From Vandiemenella viatica (Eukaryota; Arthropoda; Insecta; Orthoptera; Morabidae), in the NCBI GenBank assembly GCA_031002005.1, contig CM061920.1, positions 105,645,447-105,709,446 of the forward strand: a DNA stretch of 64,000 nt, read 5' to 3'. This document shows positions 1 through 11,624 of this stretch, piece by piece (position 1 is the first letter of the stretch; every line of letters begins with the position of its first letter). Made by a program: the position numbers and the translations under genes. The notes below the pieces were generated by a model. It worked only from the letters and a program-made list of their open reading frames with translations. It did no database searches and had not been told where the DNA came from.

Positions 1-1385
1 TTACAACAAGAAAAGCAAAAGTCACGTCCAATGTAATTTCAGATGCTACCGCATTTCAAACTCTGGTATGAGGTGCTGCGTTAAGAAAAATTATTGGTAT
101 GGAGCATTTACAGCAGACATAAACTACAAGGAAGAAACTTTTAACCTGTTGATTGAATAGTACCAATTACATTAAGTTCTGGATCTTGCAGCTAACAGGT
201 CAATTATTTTATGGTTTTAAACGATCACGGTTAATGTTCAGACTTTCGATAAAGGAAGTCCTTTTCGGATTTTAGTCACAGATGCAGTACCTTTGCTTCA
301 GATGTATTTACTTTTCTCAGCTTCCAGAGGAAACGTCTTATCTGTCAAACCTTCAATAAAAAAGCGATGTAGCGGCTCTTGAATGAGGAGCGCCGCTCTA
401 TAGAGGCGACGAAATGTCAACAGCAGCTAGGAAGCATCTTTCTGTGAACGAAAGCACAAAGCGTTTGCGAAATCTCCCGTCTCCATTCATCAAAAGTAAC
501 AAATAACATCTTCTAGACCCTCGGTTAGAAGAATAAAGATGTCACGTTTCCCTTTGATGCACAAAATTTTGAAGAAACGTAGCTGTAGACGAATGGTTAC
601 AATGAGCCCTTTTCAATGGCTTTCTCTCAGTTGGAGACATATTTCACACATAAGAATTGAGAAATTACTTCCTTGATATACAATGAAATTTTCATCACTT
701 CACATCAATTTCAGAATCTCTTTGATAAGCAAATCTTTCACTAAAAAAAAAAGTGATGAATTGAGGCCTTAGTTGTAACGGAAGAAAGAGAAAAATCGTT
801 AAACGCAAAATGTATGTTCAAAAATTTTAGCTTCATATAATGGAAGCTGAAGGAACATTTTAACTAATTATATGTGTAAAGGGTTACTGTTTTAATCAGT
901 TTTAGAGAATGAATGGTCATCATCATGATTATCGATTTTACACTCGTACAATACTGCTTTCCCAAAGAACAAGCTACTTCGGAATGGAAGATAATGGACA
1001 GAAGTTGGTCTGGGACTCTCTGGTAGAGCTTTAAAGTAATTTACGCATAAATTTATTGAATAACATGGGAAAACATCTGTTATTTACTAATGCAGTGAAA
1101 TTCTTCTTCCGTCAACGTACATGTGCCGAAATGGCAGAACATATAAGATCAGGGAAATGCCGATATGAATTCTTTCTTAGTCGTGCCATTAAGGACTGTC
1201 ATGCACAGAATGAAGATTAGTTTTTGAGCAAAGCACCCTCGGTGTTTCGCGAATTGCAGAGTATATATGCAGGTATAAGCTGGGTGATAATGTGATTTGT
1301 TGGTTATGATTCAATTTACTGATCGCTGTACATAATAGAGGTAAGGAGAATTGAAACTGTGAGGCGCGTGTGGCTAGGTGACGTG
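1..1385. other. Intergenic, nothing recognised
   Basis: AT-rich sequence with frequent stops in all frames. I see no transposon ends, no tRNA-like boxes and no coding similarity here. Confidence 0.6.
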
Positions 1386-1395
1386 AACTTCATAT

Positions 1396-1605
1396 GTAGC
1401 CGGCCTCGGTAGCGTAGGGGCTAGAGTGTTAGCTCCGCGTGCCGAAGGTCGCCGGTTCGAGTCCGGCCGAGGGCATGGGTGTTTAAGTATTGTGTTTGTG
1501 AATGTGATGTCCGTCCTGTGGTGTGTCTAATTATCTGAAAAAATTCATCAGGCTGGCTGTGTGGCCTAAGATGCCGAAAACCAATTAAAAAAAAAAACAA
1601 CAACA
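1396..1605 (+). repeat. tRNA-derived SINE (family A), copy 1
   Basis: The head from about 1399 carries an A-box-like stretch (tagcgtaggggc) and a B box (ggttcgagtcc near 1455), the Pol III internal promoter of a tRNA. A unique body (gtccgtcctgtggtg) follows, then an A-rich tail. The 10-bp target-site duplication aacttcatat lies at 1386-1395 and 1606-1615, which fixes both ends. A second copy with the same head and body is at 34193. The element is non-coding and would depend on a LINE for mobility; the partner LINE is unknown. Confidence 0.9.
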
Positions 1606-1615
1606 AACTTCATAT

Positions 1616-3430
1616 TTATTTAGATCTGAAAAATATAATTCGCGTTTGCTTAGAACCATTGTGGAGAAAAAGGAGTTCTGTCTTGAGCAAAGAGGACTAA
1701 CCACGGTCGTTTACCGGAGTATTCTGCTTGCATTTTTTGTTCTCAACCTCATTGATACTGCGCGTATTCAGAAGTCGCTGAAACGACGTTGAATGAGGCA
1801 GATAGGTCTCTTAGAGTGTCGTTATCTATGATAATACCTCTGTGCGAACCGAGCAGGTAGGTTTATCTTTCTCGGCTTATTTAATTTCTTCCTGTGCTTC
1901 TTGCATTTGCTCTATGAGTATCATTAGGATCTAGTCGGTACTTAACTGCTGATCCTGTATTCAGTCCTCCGTAACTATTACTTGAAGATATCATAAAATC
2001 TATTTTCAAAAAAGTAACCAGATCCATTCTCTTCTGCACTAACATTATCCTTTCAAAAACTTCGCCACCAATTTCTTTTGAAGCTATTCCTTCAGAATTA
2101 CTCACCATCACAGTATATCATGTTTAGTATGTAACTTTCAAATTTATCAAAACTATCCAAACAACAGCTATTCTGTTAGACATTTTTCACCGTCAATCCA
2201 AGACACCATCGTAGCAGCTATTTTTCTTAACCCAGTATGTAACGTCTCACTTTAATAACCGGCAGAATCGAAGACAGTTGAAATTTTTTCAACGCCATCT
2301 GTATTTCACTTACGGGAAAACAACTGCCAAAAATCACCGAAATCAAAAGAATTGAAGCACTGAAAAATATTTACATAAAGATGCAATGGAAACATGTGTA
2401 CAAATACACTCATACGATTCTGGAATATTCTGCTATCTGCTGACAAACATTACAACATACAATGACATGTACGCTTCACAAACCATACGTAAAATTGCAC
2501 TACGACATACACTACTAGTAGTTAATATGTTTTGTCTAATAAACCTGATAAAGTGTTTGCCAGCTCTGCTAATTTTATTTCGATAATAAATCTATTATTA
2601 TGAATTTAATTTGACAAAGGCTGTTAGTAAATTTTGTAAAAGTTTGATCCAAAGTTTAAACAAATCAAAAAATAATTAATTTGGGTTCGCTGTCAAAAAA
2701 CTTTATTTTTACTGTTTTGTCACATGAAATAACTGCCGATTACTTCTTCTCGTTCGTACCGTCTCGTAAATAATTATAAATTTTTAAAGCACTTGCTGAC
2801 CAGTGCTTCGTCTGATGATTGCAGATTTGTTGTGGACAGTAAGTACGTGCTACTTAATCTCTTTTTTTGTCCTGGAACAAGAAGACATTTACAAGGATAT
2901 TGATTTAATTAATTCTCTTGTTCTGAAACCAGCCGTAATTTCATAATTTGAAGTTGGTTAACTCACATGTAAGTTATTACTTGGTGGATTAATTATGCGT
3001 TCTGGTAGCCCAAATTTATGAAAGATATTACGACGATTACTTGGATATTTTTTCTTCGAAATTTGAAAACAACCCGTTCACTGCACAGATAAAAACCATA
3101 CATACAGCGGATTGTACAAAGAAATATAGGATTCACTAGTACCATATTGACTACAGCCTCTTTTCCACATTCAGTTCTTTGAAAACGGAGATGTAGATTA
3201 TATTATCCAATCACTGTATTCACAGTATTCTCTTGTAGGCCCACATATCAAAAGCAGCTATTCCTTGGCAGTTCTCATCCCTGATGATACATATTTCACG
3301 ATATAAGGAAATACCGGAAATACTAGAGTTTTAAGTAGTATGAGTTTAGCCTCTCTCGTTATAGTAAAGGCTTTTTTACGTGACACTGAGGTTTAAACCA
3401 GCATCTCTACCATTTTTTCCTTTTCTTTTC
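1616..3430. other. Intergenic, nothing recognised
   Basis: AT-rich. The short open frames (for example 1881-2111 minus and 2386-2586 plus) show no domain, motif or codon pattern that I recognise. Confidence 0.55.
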
Positions 3431-3439
3431 CTCACTCCG

Positions 3440-3565
3440 GTCAACCAACATGCTCCCGGCGCCATGTTACATACAGGTGACCAGTATGAATAATGAGAAA
3501 GGGAAGGACTTGTGTCCTGCCCGGATTCAAACCGACTTTGTTAGACCCGGTCTACTTAACCTAAT
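3440..3565 (-). repeat. tRNA-like SINE remnant
   Basis: The minus strand carries a B-box-like ggtttgaatcc (seen on the plus strand as ggattcaaacc near 3522) followed by a short body. It is too degraded to give ends or a TSD. Confidence 0.4.
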
Positions 3566-3635
3566 GAAGGAAAGTCTATGTTTCCATCTATCTCTGAAAA
3601 ACTTAACTTTTGTTCAGTGTGATGTGACTATTTAG

Positions 3636-3785
3636 GCGGAATTGTCCACCTTCCCAGCATTCTCCTGAACGATTGCGGAAAACGGAATAAACACCGCAAT
3701 TCGGACGGCCGGTCTGCAGCGACAAGGACTCGAACCAAGTGCCGTAACACACCGAGCCACTCTGAGGGTCACCTCTTACAATCAC
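3636..3785 (-). repeat. tRNA-like SINE remnant
   Basis: Read on the minus strand, a head with ggttcgagtcc (complement near 3730) is followed by about 90 bp of body running towards 3640. The body shares the phrase style of SINE C (a ttccg/gtttt run) but is diverged. No TSD was found. Confidence 0.5.
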
Positions 3786-3789
3786 TATT

Positions 3790-4149
3790 AGTAGTCATAC
3801 TTCCTCTGTGCATTAGTTACCCTAGAGACTAGTTTCAAAAAATGATTTCCTCATAAACATGTCTGTCGCAAAGGCGTAGCACCGTATATAACCATAATTT
3901 TTTTTACCACTGGCAAGCCAAGTGTACTGCTTTATCAACTCTCTTAAAAAAATGTATTGATATCATCTTGCGAACCAGAAATTTTCAGGGTGTCCACGAA
4001 GATCGAAGAGTGTTTAATTTACGTCCTCATACTTAGGTTGTAAGCAATCTGTGGTATGCGCTAGTCCCTACCTTGCTGAGGCTGGATAGTAGATCACTTT
4101 TTTTTTTCAACCACATCCAAAATAATTTTTTCAAACAACTGAGTTATCT
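3790..4149. other. Intergenic, nothing recognised
   Basis: AT-rich, with no coding or repeat signal that I can identify. Confidence 0.5.
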
Positions 4150-4350
4150 TTTTACGAGGCTGGGATTCGATACCTAGCAGGACTTTGGGTAATGCGCAGA
4201 CGGTGTGTTTGGTTTCCGCCGCCCTGTGGCCTGTGGTTCCCGTGAATCAATACGGCCGCAACGCACGGCCTCGGCTACACACTCACTCCCACGCGTGCGT
4301 GCCGAGGCAGACTCGTCCGCTCCTGTCTCCCGCTGACTCAGCAACTCCTT
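4150..4350. other. GC- and CpG-rich patch with tRNA-like B box
   Basis: This patch is clearly GC-richer than its flanks, with many CpGs between about 4245 and 4325. Overlapping open frames occur on both strands (4174-4362 minus, 4185-4397 plus), as expected from base composition alone. A B-box-like sequence on the minus strand (complement of gggattcgatacc near 4161) suggests that part of it is an old SINE head. No protein similarity was recognised. Confidence 0.35.
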
Positions 4351-5754
4351 CACTGGATCCACACCAAAAAATTATTGTCGAAATTCTATTCCCATGATAA
4401 ATATCTCGTAGAAGTTGCAGTGATTAGATGAAATTTAGTTTTTTAGGCTGTTTCGACATTCTACAAGTACTTTTATTTCTAGGTCCTAATACATCATCTT
4501 AACGGGAGAACATGTCATTGTTCCCACAAGTCAATAATTGTGTTTATACCAAAATTTAAATTTTTTAACATGTATGTTATATATACCTTACTTTTGGTAA
4601 TCGGTGAGTTGCAAGTTTGATTTTTTTCAAGGTGAATTTAAAAAATAGTAATCGATTTTGAGTGTCAAAAATGAGTAAGTGGATTCTGTCAACTCTTGCT
4701 TTGAAACAATAATTTCTATCAGAACTGAGTTTTTCTCTGTACTCGACAGGTACCAAGAAAACTTTAAAAATTAAGCTCATGTAATACCGAGTAAAATACT
4801 TTCTTTACTCAGAGGCAACTAACCCCTATACCACTTATCTACTAACACTACAGAAACTATCAAGATTATTCGTTTTAGTATATCTTTGAACACTCACCTT
4901 TACATGTACACCGTCATCAGTAATGGCTGTTATTGGTTACGATGGAGAAACCAGAGAATTACATTAGCTGTAATTGAAAAGTTATAAAATGTTATTTTTT
5001 TCTTTAATACATTCAAGCAATATGATATAGGAAGTAATTTTTAATAGCTTTAATACAGATTTTTTAAATTACCTGAAATATCTTTACTAATGAGTTTTTC
5101 GCAAAAAACATCTTGTGTTAATAAAGTTCCAAAGACATCGTGTTATAAGAATTTTCCACTTTTTTAGCCAAACAAAGATATAAAATGTGTTTTAAAGATC
5201 ACAAAATTGATAATACTTATAATGTGCCTAGTCTGTCCCCTTCTTAGTACCGAGCAGTAAAAGAAATTTAAGAATAGATGATAATGTGACGCTGAATTTG
5301 GTGAAGGGCAAACAACCAAAATTTATCTAAAAAATAATGTTAATTGTGTGTTACTTGAAATTCTTTTTTTATTATTACGTTGTTCTAAATTCAATTTCAC
5401 ATTGATAAATATCTATAAATATTACTTACCATATTTTTCTGTAAGATGAATTAGGACAATAGTAAATAACGTTTTAATTTTTCAAGAAAAGTAGGTCAAT
5501 AAGGTTCCAAATTCCTATAATTACACATTATTACCGCCTACAATTGAGGTTCTGATATACAATAATTGGTTGCGGATGTATATACGCTTTAATGCGCAGC
5601 TATCTTCATAATCTGTGTATGGTTATGGAAAAATGTTTTACCACCGGTGATAATTTTCACTTCGTTGGAACGATGTCATGAAACAAAGAACACTCGTACT
5701 CACATCTAACATCTGTTCAGTTGAAATATCTTACTTTATGTTGTTACTGCATCA
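4351..5754. other. Intergenic, strongly AT-rich
   Basis: Long AT-rich stretch without recognisable coding sequence or repeat boundaries. Confidence 0.6.
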
Positions 5755-6015
5755 ACCACGAGGCCGAGGTAATTCAGTCGTCATGACGGAGTGCGTTGCT
5801 TGAACCGGAATTAGCTGGTTCGAGTTCTAGTGCTGGAAATTGACCAGCAGTGTGGAAGGGTGTGGAGGTGCACAACATCTAAGCACTGTGTAGGGAGTGA
5901 CGGCATAAGACGCTGTTGATGGTGACTAAGCCTTAGGATGTAGTTGGAAGAGCTGGTAGACTTCACATGAATAGGCGCGAATGGACCGGTTTCAGTTTTC
6001 TTTCCTCTCTTCCTT
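5755..6015 (+). repeat. tRNA-derived SINE (family D), copy 1
   Basis: A tRNA-like head with the B box ggttcgagttc (near 5818) is followed by a body that matches the sequence around 16100-16310: a ...gtgcacaa... segment, aagcactgtg, ggcataagacgctgttgatggtga, then gaataggc...gaatgg and a pyrimidine-rich end. The shared order of these blocks identifies a second family member. No clear TSD was found, so the ends are approximate. Confidence 0.6.
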
Positions 6016-6179
6016 CGTCTTCATATAAAGCAGAAAAGAGTGTTCTTAATAACACTTACCACAGTCATTTGGAAACTGACCGTCCTTCCTCCACAGATTA
6101 TGGTATTCTACACAAAGATCTAATATAGTTTCAGCTTACGGACCAAACAAACATACACGCTGTAATTATGACATAAATA

Positions 6180-6732
6180 CAGGATGATTCAGGAGAAATG
6201 GTAAATACTGTGGTAGTATGAACAATATTGAGTAAGAAGTTCACATAAACAGGTGCCAGATTTCAATTCGTTTTGGAGATACAGGTTCTGGAATGTTATG
6301 GGCACCAAGGTCGCCGGGCCTTATCCCATTAGATTTTTGTGTGTGAGGGGGGTTGAAAAACGAAGCGCACAGAGAAAAAGTAAACACAAGAGACGAATTA
6401 CTCGCCCTGCTCCCTCATAAAACTACACAAAGTAGTACTCAAAATAGCTACACATACTGTTGCGAAGAGAGCTGCAAAGTGTATTGAAGTCGATGGAACA
6501 TTTAATTTAAACTTATGTAAAATATGCGTGTGTTTTTACATTATAAAAGTATTTCAATAAGTTATTTGTGTGCGCATTACAATTTTCTGATGTTTATTTT
6601 ATGCATAACATTCCAGCATCTGCATCTCCTAAATGAATCGAAATCGAACACATTTTTAAATGAACTTTTGCACTCAATATTATTCATACTGCCACCTCCT
6701 TCAATATTTACCATTCCTCCTGAATCACCTTG
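6180..6732 (+). mobile_element. Internally deleted Tc1/mariner-like element with ~120-bp inverted ends
   Basis: TA dinucleotides at 6178-6179 and 6733-6734 flank a 553-bp element. The left arm (6180-6300) and the reverse complement of the right arm (about 6603-6732) align along their whole length. Both begin with a block containing gatgattcagg or gtgattcagg, continue with atggtaaata, agtatgaa.aatattgag and ggagat.cag, and end in tggaatgttatg. The roughly 300 bp between the arms holds only the 3' end of a transposase gene. TA target sites and PRSP..PLDF-type protein residues are those of the IS630/Tc1/mariner superfamily. The copy is inactive because most of the coding region is missing. Confidence 0.85.
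6296..6535 (+). pseudogene. Mariner-like transposase, C-terminal remnant
   Basis: Translation of the plus strand just inside the left inverted arm gives APRSPGLIPLDF, which corresponds to the conserved PRSPDLxPLDF region around the third catalytic aspartate of Tc1/mariner transposases. An in-frame stop (tga near 6352) follows, then the linker KNEAHREKVNTRDELLALL. After a frame change comes RAAKCIEVDGTF, which resembles the usual C-terminal end of this transposase group. The DNA-binding domain and the first two catalytic residues are absent. The relic lies wholly inside the 6180-6732 element, and the adjacency of this C-terminal piece to the left arm shows that the deletion removed the 5' coding part. 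Confidence 0.8.
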
Positions 6733-6734
6733 TA

Positions 6735-8990
6735 TCGATTGATTCAGTGGCAAATTTTTTTTAGTAAATTTCACAAGCTCTTTCCCTCAGTAGTATTATA
6801 TCTTATGCCAGTCCAATAATTCAACTAGTTTCGAAACACGGCGAGAGGCTGTCGCTGTTCATTATGATTGCGCTCCTGAAATTAGCAGATTCTGATATTT
6901 CCATATAAATCTATCTGAGTAGGAACGTAGAAAGAGAAAACGAAGCATTAAAAATTTCTATACTGCCCCCTCTGTAATCTAGTAATCTGTAAGCTAGTCT
7001 CTTAAAATGAGCCATTAAAATGGAATTTAAATTCCTTACAATTGCGTTGAAGTATTCGTTTCCATTTTTAGCGTTGTAGAACGTCAGCCTGTGACGGTAT
7101 TGGCGCATGGCCGTGGGTCTGGAATACTTTCCTTTTCTGTCCTAAGTTGGCGTTTGTCCATTACCGTGTTTTAGGTCTGATCGCGGATCTAGAATAGTTC
7201 ACTTTTTAAGGTCATAGATCATGACAGGTTTACCTGATCTGGCTAAAATACGAAATTAAATTTTCTCATTAAATTCAATGTAGTAAAAAACTCACCCACG
7301 ATTTTTTTTCACTTCTAATAGCACTCATGTGTGATGTCCAATGAAAATATCTAAAACCAGAGATAGCCGCCAGCGTGGAACTAGGAACTGAAAAATGATA
7401 GTGACTTCACTGAATTATAACTAAAATTCTAATCCATGTTTCTTTCAGCCGTAAAGTTTTGAGATTAACTAAAGGGTCGTATTTAATTTAAAATGAAATG
7501 CTATGAAAATCAAAATTATAAGAATATCCTGGCAATTCATTTCCTCAAAACCGCGATTGTGTTGTAACGTATCTGGCCGCTGCTAGAACACCAGCGAAGG
7601 CCTGGTTCGTGACGTCAGCGTTTACAATAAAAGATAGGTTTAGGTACCTTGATCAGATCTGGCTTTTTCGTTCTGCAAGATTTTGAAGAATTTCCGTTTA
7701 GTTTTAAGAGAATCATTTTGCTCATGGATAGACGCCGTCCTTGTTATGTAGGAGGCTAGCTGAACCTGTGACTTCGTCCACGCAGATTTCTGCTTTTACT
7801 TACCCAGATGACTTATCAAAGAATCTTTAGGTTTTGCTAGTAAATTCGTTCACGCAGGATGTTAAAGTACGTACCTGCCTCTTAAACCTACTATTTTACA
7901 TTTAACACAACGCCAGTGGGGCAAAGAAACTATCGCGTTCCATAAAAAGTGTTTACAAATTTGTGCAAACTTTTACCTTTAGTTTTTCAGCTTTACAACT
8001 TAACATCAAAGTGAAACAAACATATCCCATTTTACCTACCGGATACCAAGGACAGAAAAACAATTTATGCCAACCAACAAACATTTACTGTGAGTATGAG
8101 CAAATTAGCCCCGACAGAATCGCGGACAACAAAGCATAAATGCATCTCGCAGTGGAATATGTAGACTTTAACGCCACGTATCGGAATGATAACAGCGTGT
8201 TCCACCGAGAACATGATGCTAAAGATGAAATCAATGAAAGATTTTAATTTTTGTTAAATATCACGTGCAGTATGTTATGGCGATCACTTGAGTTTTGTCC
8301 ATCCAACAAAAGTCTGATAATTAGGATTGCAAGTAAATATAATAAATAAAAATTTTCAATTAAATATAAATTTATTTGACCCACGGATATCTTATATTTT
8401 TCTATTTTGAATGTGTCAAAATTTTTCATTGAATTTAAATTATAAGTATTTATTAAATGTAACGAAATTCACTAACCGAAAAATAAATGAATACTTAAAA
8501 TGTGAATTCTTTTGAAAAACGAAAATACTGTTGTTTTGAACTGCATATTCAAGCTGTACCAAACAACCGCTTACCATAATCTTACTTTCTCACGTCAAAT
8601 TCGAACCAAAGATAATAATTAACATCTATGCTTCTTCGTTTCTTGCAACACAAAAATTTCCTTGCAACACAAAAATTATCGAACGCGTGAGCTCTAGTGT
8701 TATATTTAGGCAAATTACATATAAATTACGTTTAATTAACGTATTCCGTTCTATTTTAAAGTATGTACTTCATTAAACAAAACTAATGAGATAAATACCT
8801 GCACTCAAAAATTAACAAAAACAGAATCTAATCAGCAGTAGTGTAATCTTTTGTGAGCAATCCTTATCAAATCCAATCTCTGGAATTGCAGTCAACATGA
8901 GATACATTAATGCTAAATATAAGTATTATACTTCAGTGCAACCTATAGGAGGAATAAAAATACTTTCGAGCCGCCTCAGTAACATTTCGC
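6735..8990. other. Intergenic, nothing recognised
   Basis: AT-rich. The small open frames (6911-7108, 8244-8429) are without recognisable content. A GC-richer patch near 7570-7620 has no coding signal. Confidence 0.55.
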
Positions 8991-9003
8991 GTGAACAATG
9001 GCC

Positions 9004-9240
9004 TTTTTTTTCTTTTTTTTTAAACTGCTTTACGTCTCTTTTTAACATTGAGGTCTTTAGAGACGGGAAAGGATGGGGGGCAAGGATGGGGGCAAGGAAT
9101 GGGAAGGAATTCGGCCATGGCCTTTTGAAGGAAGCATCCCGGCATTTGCCTGGAGTGATTTGGGGAAACCATGGAAAACCCAAATCTGGATGCCCGGACG
9201 GGGATTCGAACCGCCGTCCTCCCGAATGCGAGGCGAGAAC
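9004..9240 (-). repeat. tRNA-derived SINE (family C), minus strand
   Basis: Read on the minus strand: a tRNA-like head with the B box ggttcgaatcc (complement near 9207), the body gggttttccatggtttcc and ggccatggccgaattcc, then gacgtaaagcag and an A-rich tail. The plus-strand duplication aacaatggcctt is found at 8994-9005 and 9241-9252. The head starts after the A box, so this copy is 5'-truncated relative to the copy at 15785. The open frames across it on both strands (8897-9300) are read-through of the repeat, not genes. Confidence 0.88.
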
Positions 9241-9354
9241 AACAATGGCCTTCATTGGTCCTGTGGTTTGTCCGTGATGATGCGGTTAACGCAACCTTAG
9301 GATTTTGTGTATAAAGATTACTTATCCCATATACGAATTTCATGAAACTAATTC

Positions 9355-9605
9355 TGTATTTTTTTTTTTTTTTCCTTGGACATTTTAGGTCTTTACGTGA
9401 AGCCAGCGTCAAGATAATTGAATACGGTAGAGAATTGGGGACAAGAAACGTGAAGGAATTCTCCAATGGCATTTTAAAGCAGCTATCCCGCAATTTGCGT
9501 GTAACAGTTTCGGGAAACCAGCAAAAACCTGATGCCTGCACGGGGATTCGTATCAGCGTCGTCGCTGATCCCAACAGCGCACCTTGCTGCTCACCACAGG
9601 CTCTA
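9355..9605 (-). repeat. SINE family C, diverged minus-strand copy
   Basis: It has the same order of blocks as its neighbour 115 bp upstream: an A-rich tail (plus strand t-run at 9359), the gaaggaattc...atggc block, ttcgggaaacc, and the B-box complement ggggattcg near 9541. Mutations throughout make it older than the 9004-9240 copy. The two lie in the same orientation. Confidence 0.75.
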
Positions 9606-10084
9606 ATCTTCTTTTGTTAAAGGCCGAAATGATTGAAAAGGAATTTAAAATACTGTAACAAGTGATATAATCCATCATTTTGATTCAATCGGACGATACT
9701 CAGATAGGTCATTTATTTTCTGGATTTTTGAAACTATTTTTCTTGGGTACAGGTACCATCTAAGTGATATTATAATGCAAAAGCATACGTTTCTCATCAA
9801 TAAAAGTTGTAAAACCATTTATTTGGAACATACCTATTTACGTTGGGTGCTCTGAAACCAGTTTAGCATAAATATAGCGTATATTTCTCTTTAGTTTTAT
9901 GTTTGTAAAAAGAAATAAGCCTCAAATTTTATTAATAACACTAATTTTTAAATTCGTTGATCAAAAATTCTGTTTTTGAAATGTGATAGTATTCTTTTTA
10001 ATATCATTTTGACTGATTGTTTATTATCGCTTATTCCTCTACTGCTAGCTACTAGGTTCACTGGGCTATGGGCTCTTGTTTGCA
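9606..10084. other. Intergenic up to assembly gap
   Basis: AT-rich, with no recognisable feature. Confidence 0.5.
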
Positions 10085-11084
10085 NNNNNNNNNNNNNNNN
10101 NNNNNNNNNNNNNNNNNNNNNNNNNNNNNNNNNNNNNNNNNNNNNNNNNNNNNNNNNNNNNNNNNNNNNNNNNNNNNNNNNNNNNNNNNNNNNNNNNNNN
10201 NNNNNNNNNNNNNNNNNNNNNNNNNNNNNNNNNNNNNNNNNNNNNNNNNNNNNNNNNNNNNNNNNNNNNNNNNNNNNNNNNNNNNNNNNNNNNNNNNNNN
10301 NNNNNNNNNNNNNNNNNNNNNNNNNNNNNNNNNNNNNNNNNNNNNNNNNNNNNNNNNNNNNNNNNNNNNNNNNNNNNNNNNNNNNNNNNNNNNNNNNNNN
10401 NNNNNNNNNNNNNNNNNNNNNNNNNNNNNNNNNNNNNNNNNNNNNNNNNNNNNNNNNNNNNNNNNNNNNNNNNNNNNNNNNNNNNNNNNNNNNNNNNNNN
10501 NNNNNNNNNNNNNNNNNNNNNNNNNNNNNNNNNNNNNNNNNNNNNNNNNNNNNNNNNNNNNNNNNNNNNNNNNNNNNNNNNNNNNNNNNNNNNNNNNNNN
10601 NNNNNNNNNNNNNNNNNNNNNNNNNNNNNNNNNNNNNNNNNNNNNNNNNNNNNNNNNNNNNNNNNNNNNNNNNNNNNNNNNNNNNNNNNNNNNNNNNNNN
10701 NNNNNNNNNNNNNNNNNNNNNNNNNNNNNNNNNNNNNNNNNNNNNNNNNNNNNNNNNNNNNNNNNNNNNNNNNNNNNNNNNNNNNNNNNNNNNNNNNNNN
10801 NNNNNNNNNNNNNNNNNNNNNNNNNNNNNNNNNNNNNNNNNNNNNNNNNNNNNNNNNNNNNNNNNNNNNNNNNNNNNNNNNNNNNNNNNNNNNNNNNNNN
10901 NNNNNNNNNNNNNNNNNNNNNNNNNNNNNNNNNNNNNNNNNNNNNNNNNNNNNNNNNNNNNNNNNNNNNNNNNNNNNNNNNNNNNNNNNNNNNNNNNNNN
11001 NNNNNNNNNNNNNNNNNNNNNNNNNNNNNNNNNNNNNNNNNNNNNNNNNNNNNNNNNNNNNNNNNNNNNNNNNNNNNNNNNNNN
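10085..11084. other. Assembly gap of exactly 1000 N
   Basis: Run of N from 10085 to 11084. The round length suggests a placeholder of unknown true size. Confidence 0.99.
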
Positions 11085-11218
11085 TCGTATTTATGAGATG
11101 TTCTGGTGAGGAAGAACTTTACGTCATTAATATACCTGTGAATCCTACAAAGAAGGGTGAAGAAATATTTAAGTGGATTTTTGAGGAAAATTTTTTCAAT
11201 GCTGCCAATAGCAAGTAG
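11085..11218 (+). other. Open frame running out of the gap, unrecognised
   Basis: Directly after the gap one plus-strand frame stays open for about 44 codons and ends at a tag codon at 11216-11218. The peptide is acidic/aromatic and includes the segment GEEELYVINIPVNPTKKGEE. It could be the 3' end of a coding exon or of a transposon gene hidden in the gap. I do not recognise a family, and length alone does not exclude chance. Confidence 0.2.
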
Positions 11219-11620
11219 TAAAAAAATAAATAAATGATCAGAAAGTTAGAAAAAATGTCTTAAAGCGCATAACTATTCTGCCAACTTCGTTTAATTGAAT
11301 TTCTACTAGTATACATCCGCAATTGTTAATTTACTGTTTTCAATGCTCGATTTCTCTTTATCGAAGGTAGACCTACATACCTGCTGTGTCATCCTACCCT
11401 TAATGAAGACCTCTCCTTGCGAACTTACAGGAATAAAGTACACATGGCGATGAACATTTTCCAGGTCAAGAACAGAATTTTATCTTTTTATGCGGATGTA
11501 GAATAATAAGACATACTGCAGCCTTTAAGTCGGAACATAAGCTTTCACAGTGGCAAAACCACACGGAATCTGTTCAGTAGATCTGACGTGGTGTTGGAGC
11601 TAACTGACGCTGCCCGGTAC
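11219..11620. other. Intergenic, nothing recognised
   Basis: No coding or repeat signal identified. Confidence 0.5.
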
Positions 11621-11624
11621 TGAT

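Noticed and set aside
1399..1475. tRNA gene
   Set aside because: The A and B boxes are present, but the unit is repeated with a SINE body, poly-A tail and TSD. It is a SINE head, as are the similar boxes at 9207, 12533, 15839, 25260, 33879, 34248 and 48456.
8897..9300. ORFs of 126, 109 and 75 codons
   Set aside because: They lie across a SINE C copy and are open on both strands because of its composition.
9976..11218. Three plus-strand ORFs of 342-380 codons
   Set aside because: They consist almost entirely of N from the assembly gap; only the last part after 11084 is real sequence.
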